Source: Cryptomeria japonica (taxonomy: Eukaryota > Streptophyta > Pinopsida > Cupressales > Cupressaceae). From it: a stretch of 64,000 nucleotides of DNA. The stretch covers positions 64,786,614 to 64,850,613 of the forward strand of contig NC_081408.1 in NCBI RefSeq assembly GCF_030272615.1. The letters are read 5' to 3'. Below the pieces are notes generated by a model. The model was not told the origin of the DNA and did not search any database. It worked only from the letters and a program-made list of their open reading frames with translations. Each line of letters starts with the position of its first letter. Position 1 is the first letter of the stretch. This document shows positions 32,430-42,552 of this stretch, one piece after another. The position numbers and the translations under genes were made by a program.

Positions 32430-33061
32430 ATGATTTGGGAAAAAAAGGAAATTGTGTCAAATGAAGAAAGCACCTTACCTACCGAGTTAGGTGTACCTAT
32501 TCCAAATTAATTGGTAAAGGTATGAAGGGACTGCATTCTCTCAAGGTTAAATATTAACAGTTCCTACCTTATTATGCACTTAATTAAAAAATTTGCATAG
32601 CTAAGATGTAGTAGTAAGTTTGAAATTCTATCAAGTCTTTTAAAGCATTATACAGGAAACCTGTCAAGTCGGTGAATACAGGAAGCCTGTCAAGTCAGTA
32701 AATGAAGGAAGTTTGGTTACTTGGTTAAAGCATAAAATGGAAAGAAGGTTTAGTGGAACTGAGTGCATTTAATGTTTTTGACCTAACCTGCACGGAGCTC
32801 GATAAGGTATATTGTGTACTTAAAGCATTTACGTGGTCATTTTTCACTCACCAAGTTTTCGAGAAAGCAGAGCAGAGTGATTCAAAGGTGATCAAACCTC
32901 CTACAAAGCAAAATTCAAGGTATTTACATAAATCTCATAGCATTTTTAAGCTGGTTTACCGATCTTATCAAGTTATTATTATCTGCGAAGTGTGAAGCAT
33001 CTGCCGTTTGAAAATCCTGAAACCCTAACGATCCTTTGTTAGCTTTTATCTAAAATTTACA
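32430..33061 (+). other. Element D inter-ORF spacer
   Basis: About 630 bases without a supportable ORF between ORF1 and ORF2. The spacer is too long for simple translational coupling, so ORF2 expression would need splicing, an internal promoter or a separate transcript. Element H has a shorter spacer in the same place. Confidence 0.6.
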
Positions 33062-36000
33062 ATGGCGCTTAAGATCCAATATCCCATTGTTGTCAAGAAT
33101 GTAGAAAAGCCCTCACTAAAATACTCTTTGACTCCCAAAGTTGCTTCTGAACCGGATGACAAAACCACTTTTTCACTCATCCCGGATAGAGTGTTATTAG
33201 TCGAGGATGTGAGATTCTTCACCAAATGTCGTGTTGAAGAACTAGGTCATGTAGAAATCAAAGACACCTATGATGAGCTATGCACCAATGGTAAATTGAA
33301 TAGCAAGTATGAGCACATTAAGATCAAGGGATTAAGTGAAGCCCTAACCTATCCTCGTGTGTTCAAACCCCAGTGGGTCAAGTTTGTTCTGAGCAGAATT
33401 CATGATGATTTCATGTGGCTAGAAGAGCAACCATTTAAGATTACTAGGAAAATCATTCATCTGATTACCGGTTACCCCATCTATGATCATACCCGAGCTC
33501 AGAAGATGATATCACAAAAAGAATTGATCAGTTTGACCGGAGTGGAATCAGATTGTGGAGGACTAAAATTGAACAATGTCATAGATTTAGAACTAAAATT
33601 TTCCATTAGAGTAATTGGTTACTGTTTCTTCCAATCAACAAGGGAAAATAGTGTACCCTGTGTAGTAGTAGACTTAGCATACAAAATTGTGAAAAAGGGA
33701 ATGAAAATTGACCTATGTGAGGTGTTGTTGAAGAACCTATTTGAGAATTTGAACACAATTAGGAAGTCAAAAAAGAACAACTCGGCTAATACACTAAAGT
33801 TTGGATCACTGCTTGTATGCATGTTTTTCTACTTTGAGAAGTTTTTTCCAATAGTCGGTAAAGTTGTTTGGGAACTACACCGACCAATCACCCATCAGAT
33901 CAATGACTTCATCAAGAAGCTAGGTGATAATTTTAATGATATTATGGATGATTACTTCAGCAAGTTTCAGGAGCAAATGCATAACAGGTACCGAATTCCA
34001 CCCAAGCTAGTGGAAATACAAAGATGATATATGTTTTGAAGTAGACACTGATTACTGTTATGTGAATGTTATGGAACCAAGAACTCAATCTTTATCACCA
34101 ATGGGTTATGAGATTGATTTTGACATCACACAATAGCAAATTGATGCATTTATTACATTGCCTAGACATGCTACCGAGCTAGGATATGGAACCTATGAAG
34201 AAGTGAAAGAAAAAGTAAAAATGAGCATTGTAGTACCCAAAACTACAAGAAAGGCAACAAAGATGATAAAGGCATTAACAAAGAAATTTGGAGAAGATGC
34301 TTCCTCCACACCTGTCAAAGGCACTCTAGTAGTTACCGAAGAGGAATCTGAAGCCTAAGAGGTAGCTATAACACTAAGAACTAAATTGACCAAGGGAAAA
34401 GTGTTGAAAAGAAGGAAACTGGACACATCAAAGGCCTCACCGACCCCTCCTACTAAGTGACCCAACACAAGAGCATCAATAGAATCACTGAGTAAGAAAA
34501 CAAAGAATGTTACTACTCCAAAGGTAACCAAAACTTACAAGAAATCTACTCGGAGACTCATTTTGGCAAAAGAGTCTAGTGATACCAAATCGGAAGATGC
34601 AAGCACATTTCATATTGTAAAGAGCAAGAAGGTAAATGTACATAGTGTTGAAAACTTTTGTGCTAATCTAAAGGAATATAGTGGATTTGGATCCTTTAGA
34701 TATGTTAAATATGAATCTAGAAATGATACAGAGAAGAGACAAATTGAAGAAGTTGTCATCTGTACACTTCTAAAATTCTGAGTGGTCCCATTGGAAGTAT
34801 CTAATTCTCTTCCAAAAGAATTATATGCACATATTGATAACAGGTGGAAATATGCAATGGACACGGAAATGTAAATGAGAGAAACAAGTTTGGTACATCC
34901 TTTTCCAGACATGTCGGTAGATGAAATCAAAGAACATCTGACAAACTACCACAAATGTTTCCAAGTCAAACAAGGAGCTTTAAAATTGATGAATGGACTC
35001 TACTTAGATGTGAGAATGAAACAAAAGAAAAATGATAGGAAATATTTAGAATCAAGGATGCTGGTGAGAAAGCAGAAATTGAAATAGTTGATGTCACCAA
35101 GAAAGATCCTAATGTCATCGAACAAGACCCTGCTGACACCATTCAAATAGATGAAGATATCATGGATATAGAGGCACCAAAATAGGAAATGATAGGAGGC
35201 AATGCATATGCAAAAATTGTATCTAGTGAATCAGTTTTGGAACAAGTCCAGCCTTATCCACCAGTCAATCAACTTGTCTTAACCAAAGCCCCTCAGGATA
35301 CGAAGCAAGGCACCGAAGGTCACACGTTTACAACAACAGAAGGTACTTCTCAAGAAATGACCTCTCAAGCACCTTCTAGCACCGAAAATGTTGCAACTGC
35401 GACACCAAGTACTGAGACAACATGCACCGAGACACCAAAGGACTTCAGAGGCTAAAGCAACTGACCAAAATGTTGCCTCTACCAAGCAACCTACCGAGAG
35501 TAAACTAGCCTCAAAAGCGATTGTCCTAGTTAAATCGGTGAAAGGTAAAGAAAAGAAGATGAAAAAGCATAGTTTTAAAGTTGATTTGTCAAAACCGATA
35601 GTGTTGCCCAATATTGATATATCAAGATTAAAGGGGCAAGCACTCATTGATTTCGGTGAGCTATGCAAAGCAAAGGCCGAACAGGAAAAACAAATGGCCA
35701 TTCAAAAGAAAAATTAAGTACTTTAGAAGGTGAAAGCACTCCTAATAGATATGCTACCTGAAGCTACAGTATCAACTAATGCAGCCATCCACATTCAACT
35801 GGATGAACTCCTAACAAAGATAGAGACATCTGGAGTAGATGCATCAGAGTATTTGAGCAAGCTAAAAGACAAAGAGCTCACTGCAGAAATGATAGAAGAG
35901 GTACAGAAAGCTATAGCTATTGGAAAAGTTAAACTTGTCAAATTTATTGCTGACTTGACTCCTCAACTCAAGCACATTCATTATTTATTTCATAAACTCT

Positions 36001-36434
36001 GCATGTTTTCTTTATTCATTAAAGACATTAAAAATAAAATAGAGCCAATTGAGAAAGAGATCACCGATCTCTCAAATAAGTTGACCACCGAGCCCAATTA
36101 TGTTCAAAATTTCTATACAAGGTTACAACAGCTCATGACTCAACAATTGGACCTAAGAAATGATGAACACAAGATCAGGATGGACATAATGACACTTTAG
36201 ACATTATTCCTTCCTCATCTTTCATCCATCCACGAACAGATCAATCAAGCCACATCCCTATCTACTACATAAGAGGGAAGCACTCTAGATGGCTTAATAT
36301 CATTATTGGCTGATATTCAAGCCCAGAATTCTTTAATGGACAGTGTAAAGGATGCACTCTCTGTCGCTCTCACCGAAGCAAGGACCAAGTACAAATCCAT
36401 TTTTGACCAGTTGCCCCCACCAAATGGTAAATAA
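33062..36434 (+). pseudogene. Element D ORF2, unknown retroelement protein
   Basis: Starts MALKIQYPIVVKNVEKPSLK at 33062. The first 321 codons are open and hold blocks shared with ORF2 of B and H: CRVEELGHVEIKDTYDELC, KFVLSRIHDDFMWLEEQPF, HLITGYPIYD, KIDLCEVLLKNLFENLNTI and FGSLLVCMFFYFEKFFP. A one-base shift near 34015 moves the frame; past it the text KYKDDICFEVD again matches H. Later pieces lie at 34158-34358, 34563-34781, 35189-35455, 35388-35717 and 35730-36200, rich in Thr, Pro and Lys and then coiled coil. It ends at the TAA at 36432. About 1,120 codons originally. No catalytic motif or clear membrane segment; function unknown. It may be a structural or plant-mobile-domain-type protein, which is a guess. 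Confidence 0.8.
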
Positions 36435-36788
36435 GTTTTGATGTTTGTCAAAAAGGGGGATTGATATAGTATTGAGGGAGTGATATAGTATTCATAGCAT
36501 CAAACATAGGAGTATAGTATATAGGGGGAGTATACCGAGAAGAGTAAGCAGAGTATCCAAGAGTAGTGAACCAAGCAGTGTACAGAATATTAAGCAGAGT
36601 ATCCAAGAACAGATCACCGAGCATGCAAAATCAGAGTTTTGTACAGTATATTGATAAGGGGAGTATATCTGAATATATTATTTCATTGACTATTGTATAT
36701 ACTATCAGTATAGTGAAACTTTGCAAGTATATAGATTTTTGGGTTATAGCTTTGAAAGTAGTTTTTGTCAAACATCTCAACTAATGTC

Positions 36789-36800
36789 AAAAGGGGAGAT
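36789..36800 (+). promoter_or_regulatory. Element D polypurine tract
   Basis: AAAAGGGGAGAT directly before the 3' LTR. A further tract, AAAAAGGGGGATTG, lies upstream at about 36451-36464. Confidence 0.88.
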
Positions 36801-37941
36801 TGTTACTACTTACTAAGATTTCCATTCGTCTTATGTTTAAAGTTAATCTATATACTCTACTCAGTTAACTCTACCAAAATATGCAGTCAGTATGCACAGC
36901 GCAGTCAGTAATAGAATAAAGTAGTCACATAGCCCAGTAAGCATCGAGCTGTCTACCGAGTATCTTTTCATGTTTACCGAGCAACAAAGATGACACACCA
37001 AGTTGATATACACTGAGTGAAATGTGTAACCAGATTCAATGAACCTGGACATACATATGGAAACGTGTTACAAGATTGAGAAACATCTAATCGTTATCAC
37101 ATTGGAAATTGCACTTAAAGATTGTGTATGATTACGAGGTCATCTAACCAATGAAATATTTTACATGGTTATTCATTCAAATAAACATGTTTGTAAGATT
37201 GAAGCAATGAATGGATCACCGACATAAGAGATTTGTATATACAGCATGAGTGAAGAATTAAAATATGTGTGTGCATGACTGTAAGAAGACTGTTACAGTG
37301 ACACAAAGGTCACCAAGAAGGTTTTCAGAGAATAGTCAAAGAACAAAGTAAATAAAAGGGTTTACCGAGTTACTACATGGGTTACCAAGGTTTTCTATAA
37401 GCAAGGTAATCTCATTCTGAGCACATAGAATCTGTTATAACATTTCATATGTAAAGTTGCAGATATTTGTAATAATTTTATTGTAATATTTTGAGTTATA
37501 GAGAAACCTTTAACAGGGTAAAAGACTCTAATCAAGTCTATAAATTGTAAAGCCTCTAACCAGGTGCAGCATTTAGATTAAGTGTTGTAAAATTCTTTAG
37601 CAAGGTAGATCTAACAGATCTTGTTACTCCTAACATGGTAAGCTATCAGAAATAGCTAAACATGTAGCTCTAATCGAGCACTCTTTATTATTGCAGTAGT
37701 GAAGTTGTGGTTGCCATCCCCACCGTAGTTTTTCTCTCTAACCAAGAGTTTCTATGTGACCAAAATATAAGTGTTATGGAGTGAATCATGTATGATTGTT
37801 ATTGATTTGTTTTATCTTTATGTTATGTTACAACAATTTTCAGTTTATGCAGAACACTAAAGATATTGTTGAAGAAAACATTTGAAGTACTAATTCACCC
37901 CTCCCCTCTCAGTACATTAGCTTTCCATATTGGGCTTAACA
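36801..37941 (+). repeat. Element D 3' LTR
   Basis: 1,141 bp with the same termini as the 5' copy. Differences are mainly transitions (for example CCGAG to CTGAG, CGAGA to TGAGA). Confidence 0.93.
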
Positions 37942-37946
37942 CCTGG

Positions 37947-38318
37947 AGTCCTTATTCACTACTGACTTGGCTAGGGTTAGTACAAGCCAAAATTAAAAAG
38001 TAGATAGTGTAAGTCCTAGGTGCTCATGCACCAATTACAAAGGAAACATAATAGCTTATATAGAAGCTGCACTTAATACAATATTGACAACATTACATAA
38101 AAAATAGAAACTAACTAATAAGAACTGACTTCAATCCACAATTGAGAAATGACTAAAACATTCACTATAGACTGTTCTATGAAAATAGAATCTTTCAATA
38201 GCAACTTGGCTATGATACATAATAGAAACTAGAAAATGCCATAATCACTAAACAAGACTGCTGAAGAGGCTACAATAACTAAATAAAACCATGAATATAA
38301 TTGTTAATTGCCAAAATA
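37947..38318 (-). repeat. Copia F 3' LTR, right part (inferred)
   Basis: It lies just downstream, on the minus strand, of the F polypurine tract AAGGGGGAG (38319-38327). It contains a minus-strand TATA box CTATATAAGC (38054-38063), as expected in an LTR. It was cut by element D at CCTGG and should continue leftward from 29950. The expected TG start is not clear; the first bases read TATTTTGGC. Confidence 0.5.
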
Positions 38319-38329
38319 CTCCCCCTTGA

Positions 38330-38433
38330 TGCAAAGAGAAGACACAATACAATTTCAAAGCATAAAAAATTGACTCTTGGCAATTGCCTTTGTAAAAATA
38401 TATGCAAGTTGTTTTGTAGTCTTTATGTACCTG
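38330..38433 (-). pseudogene. Copia F RNase H tail
   Basis: On the minus strand RYIKTTKQLAYIFTKAIAKS follows the E1 insertion site, then a stop inside the SQFFML block and the SLHQGGV end that adjoins the polypurine tract. This is the C-terminal LADIFTKAL region of copia RNase H, with D changed to Y. Confidence 0.8.
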
Positions 38434-38438
38434 AATTC

Positions 38439-39952
38439 TGTTGGCATTATGTGAACAAGTATGAGGACATGATGACATTGTATGTTGTCATTGATGTCAA
38501 TATGTTGAAGAAGAGAGAACCGGTATGTTACCAAGAATCGATATATGTGACAACCGGTATAACATTATGAACCGGTATGTGTGCCAAAGTGAAGTGATGT
38601 CTCTGTTCAAGGTGAATAGGCATGTTGATATGAGAACTGGTACATGGATGCTTTGTATGACTACTGGTTGACAGTCTCAAGGTTTCCGGTTGGTAGTCTC
38701 AAGGTTTCCGGTTGATGAGCTTCAAGTTTGTGTGACTCAACCAGTGACTTTGTGTGATGAGTTAGCATTGCAACAAAGAACAAACTGTGTTGCCACGTCG
38801 GCCTTGTGCGCGTGAAGGATCTTGCATGAAGGAGATTGTTCTCTTCTACCTCGAGAATGTGTGAAGTCTAGAAGCAGTGCAAACACGTGGTGGGTTATCA
38901 GCCACCAGGAAAACGGTGGAAAATGAACGATGGTGAATGTCTTGAGATTAGTTTAAGACTATTACATTTAATGCAATATGTTCAATGCTCAGGATTTAAC
39001 CATTTGAATTGCTTAACCTAACAGGTTTTGGGTTTAGGTTTTATGCTATCGACCTATCCATTTCCTATAAGTTCGTTGTTGTGTTTCTTTGTGAAGTTGT
39101 TGGCAAAAGTTGTATGTGTGTATCCAAGTGAAGTGATATGTGATTCTTGCCAAACCAGAGGAGAGAAGTGATATTTGCACTGTATAAGTGCAAAAGGTGA
39201 AGAGGAGCTAAAGCGGATCTGCATTGGCATTGAGTGTTGTTACCAGATCATTGTAAAACCTGTTGATCTTTAACCACCTCAATAGTTGGAAAATCCCTTA
39301 ACAGGGTAGCTCTAACTAGCTTACTGAAAATCCTTTAACAGGGTGACTCAAATTCATTGAGTTCTTTAAAATCCTCTAACAAGGTAACCTTTAACATGGT
39401 TCAACCCTTAACTAGGTATCTTAGCCATCCCTTAACCGGGCGATCCCTAGCAGGATCGGTTCCTAACAAAACATGTTGTAATAAGTCTTTAACAGGACTA
39501 GGCTCCTAACAGAGCGAACTTCTAAAGAGTTCAAAACAACTTGTGGGTATTCATCCCCACCGTGGTTTTTCCTAGTTGGGTTTCCACGTGAAAAATTTGT
39601 GTGTTATGTGTAGTAATTTTGATGTGATGGTTTAATTGATCTGTGTCTGATAGTAAATCATTTTGAACTAGTTATTGTATTTATGATGATTGACTACCTA
39701 TTCAAGCATAAGTGTGAAATGGAAGTGTAGCTCTCAGATTATATGAAAAGATAAGTGTTAACCGGTTTATGCTTATCTTAACTATTATGAGTTTAGCCGG
39801 TTGTTCTTTGTTGAAGACCGGTATTACTGTTTGTCTGCCAAAGCATAGTGTCTGCTGACTAACCAGTTTCAGGAAAGTTATTTTTACTTGTATTGATTCA
39901 TCCCCCCCTCTCAATACTGGTTTGGTACTCATCATTCCTCATTAAGTTATCA
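38439..39952 (+). repeat. Element E1 5' LTR
   Basis: It starts TGTTGGCATTATGTGAAC and ends ATTAAGTTATCA, 1,514 bp. 39293-39515 carries about ten degenerate copies of CCCTTAACAGGGT, then the block GTGGGTATTCATCCCCACCG and GTGGTTTTTCC at 39543. Confidence 0.93.
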
Positions 39953-39954
39953 AT

Positions 39955-39966
39955 TGGTATCAAAGC
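39955..39966 (+). promoter_or_regulatory. Element E1 primer binding site
   Basis: TGGTATCAAAGC, one base off the initiator-Met consensus; E2 carries the same variant. Confidence 0.88.
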
Positions 39967-40023
39967 ATCCTCCAGGTCCTCTATGATGTAAGCTTAATTG
40001 CTTGAGCAAAAGATCCTATTGTA

Positions 40024-40800
40024 ATGATGAAGAGGGAAGGTCCAAAGTTCAATAGAGATAACTTCAAAATATGGACGAATAGAATGAATATTTACATTAG
40101 AAGCATGGGTGCTCAATACTAAGCTATGTTGAGAATGCCTTTGTTATTCCTACCAGTACTCTCACTGATGATCAAAAGAGATAAATACAGGAGAATGGGC
40201 AAGTCATGGAAGCCCTAATCAATAGCTTATCTGATATTGAGTTTATTGATGTCCAGGATAAGGACAACCCTAAAGAAGTATGGGACACTCTTGAGAGTAT
40301 CTATGGTGGTGATGAGCATGTAAAACAAGCTAAGGAAGAAAGTCTCAGAGGGAAATTTGAATACATGTGAATGGTTGAAGGTGAGACCTTTCAACAGTAT
40401 GGAATAAGAATCAAAACTATTGTTGGGGATATCAAAAGTGCAGGTGGTAAAATGGAAGATTCCACTATGGTAAGAAAAGGTCTGAGATCCTTGTTACCAG
40501 TCTATGCAATAAGGGTTGCTGCTATTTAGGAGTTGAGATCAATAGACAAGACCAAGGTATCTCCTGACTCCATCATTGCAAAGTTGACAGCCTATGAGAT
40601 AAATAGTTTTGATGACAGTGTTCAAAAGACTGAATCATCTTTTAAAGCCTCTGTTGTATCATCAAGAAAAGGAAAGGAAGCATGCACCAGTGGTGAACCG
40701 AGATAGAGAAGAGAAATGGATGATGAGGAGATCCTGATGGAATTTGAAGCTCTTCTTGCCAGGAAACTTCCAAAAGGAACCGGTAAATATAGAGCTAAGA
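40024..40800 (+). pseudogene. Element E1 gag, 5' part
   Basis: The ATG at 40024 opens MMKREGPKFNRDNFKIW. A shift follows near 40120. Gag core text SLSDIEFIDVQDKDNPKEVW and RIKTIVGDIKSAGGK is readable. Stops include TGA near 40368, TAG at 40527-40529 and TAG near 40704. The text stops at TGKYRAK where E2 is inserted, just before the zinc knuckle, which resumes at 48290. Confidence 0.85.
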
Positions 40801-42365
40801 TGATATCTCAATGATGAACCACTAGTACCAAACCGGTACTGAGAGGGGGGGGGTGAATCAGTACAAACACAAATATAGTCCAAAACTAGTTTGACAACAA
40901 ATACTCCAAATGACTGATAAACAGGGATACTGATAAAACAGAGTGCAACCGGTAACATCCAGTATAGCTCAACCAGTCATGAACTAGTCACTCAATAAGC
41001 TTTTCTCTTAGCTCAATACCATAGTATCATTATATTCTCATGCATAAACTAGTAAACCTAACCATCAGATCTTCACAATAGTGAGTTCAATATGTTTTAT
41101 ACATAGGCATAAAACATAGAACCTTCATGTGCTTAACAGATAAAACAGAGCATCACAAGACAAGAGCATTACACATGACACACATTTTTCACATGGAAAC
41201 CCAACTGGGAAAAACCACGGTGGGAATGAATACCCACAAGCTAATTTTTGAGCTCTTTAGAAGTCTGCTCTGTTAGGAGCCTTGTCTGGTTAAGGACATT
41301 ACAATAGGTTCTGGTAAGAACCGATCCTATTAAGGATCACCCAGTTAAGGGATACCCGGTTAAGGGTTAAACCCAGTAGGGTCACCTTGTTAGAGGATTT
41401 TAAGAACTCAATAGCTGAAAGGATCTCCTAAGCTTCTCTAGCTTCTCAGAACTCATTAGCCTCGAGTTACTTGGTTAAGGGATTTGAAACAAGCCAGTTA
41501 AGACCACCCGATTTAAGGGATTTCGAATCAAGCCAGTTAAGGCTACCCTGTTAGGGGATTTTACAACTGTTGAAGTGGTTAGAGATCAACAAGTATTACA
41601 ATGATCTGTTAGCAACACTCAATGCTAATGCAGATCCGTTTAGGCTCCTCTTTTCTTTTTGGACATTCACTTTGTAGGTATCTCTTCTTTCCTTTGGTCT
41701 GGCAAGAATCACGTATCACTTTCCTTGGATACACACTCACAACTTTTTGCCAACACCCTCAGATAGAAAACCAACATCGACCTTATAGGAAACATACAGG
41801 TATGTAGCAAAAATGCTAAACCCTAAACCTGTTAGGTTGAGCAATTCAAATGGTTCGATCCTGATTGTTGGATCATACTGCATTAAATGCACTAGTCTTG
41901 AATTGATCTCAAGACATTCTCCATCATCCATTATCCACCGTTTTCATGGCGGCTGATAGCCCATCATGCTTTATCACCATTTGACAGACTTCGCACATTC
42001 CCAAGGTAGATAGGAATAGTCATCTTCATGCAAAATCCTTCACGCACATAGAGCTTACATGGCAACATGATCTGTTCTTCATCATACTACTAAATCATCA
42101 CACAAAGATCACTGATTAAGTCACACAGACTTGAGGTACTCCAACCGGAAACCCCGAAGTGGAAGCTACCTACCAACTGGTAGTCATACAGTGATTCCAT
42201 ATGTCGGTTCCCATAACTACATGCCAGTTCACCTTGAACAAATATGTCGCTTCACTTTGGCATATATCGGTTCACACATATGTCAGTTCACACTATGTCC
42301 CATATTGACATCAATGACAACATACAATATCATTATGGCTTTATGTCAGTTCACATAATGCCAAT
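40801..42365 (-). repeat. Element E2 3' LTR
   Basis: The plus strand begins TGATATCTCAATGATGAACC. The other end reads CATAATGCCAATCTTCTCCC, so the expected TGTTGGC start (minus strand) is mutated and the boundary is good to a few bases. It contains the GTTAAGGGATACCCGG-type repeat motifs around 41270-41560. Confidence 0.85.
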
Positions 42366-42552
42366 CTTCTCCCCATTTGCTGCAGATGTGTTTTCACTTC
42401 ACTCCTTCTCCCCCTTTGACAACAATGCCAAAGCAGAGCTACAATCATCACTGTTTCATCATGCTGCTCCCCCTGAGGAGTAGCATCCATAAACACACCA
42501 ATCAACCAAAAATTTGTCTTTTTAGTACCTGACTGATGTGGAACTCTCACTT

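Larger units (their letters stand above)
29956..37941 (+). mobile_element. Element D: non-autonomous LTR retrotransposon, full length
   Basis: 7,986 bp, bounded by a perfect target duplication CCTGG (29951-29955 and 37942-37946). LTRs are 1,140 and 1,141 bp. Interior order: primer site, ORF1 (coiled coil plus five CCHC knuckles), a 0.6-kb spacer, ORF2, polypurine tract. I find no protease, integrase, RT or RNase H text in it. LTR sequence differs from B and H, but both ORFs are related to theirs. The LTRs differ by several percent by eye. Confidence 0.92.
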
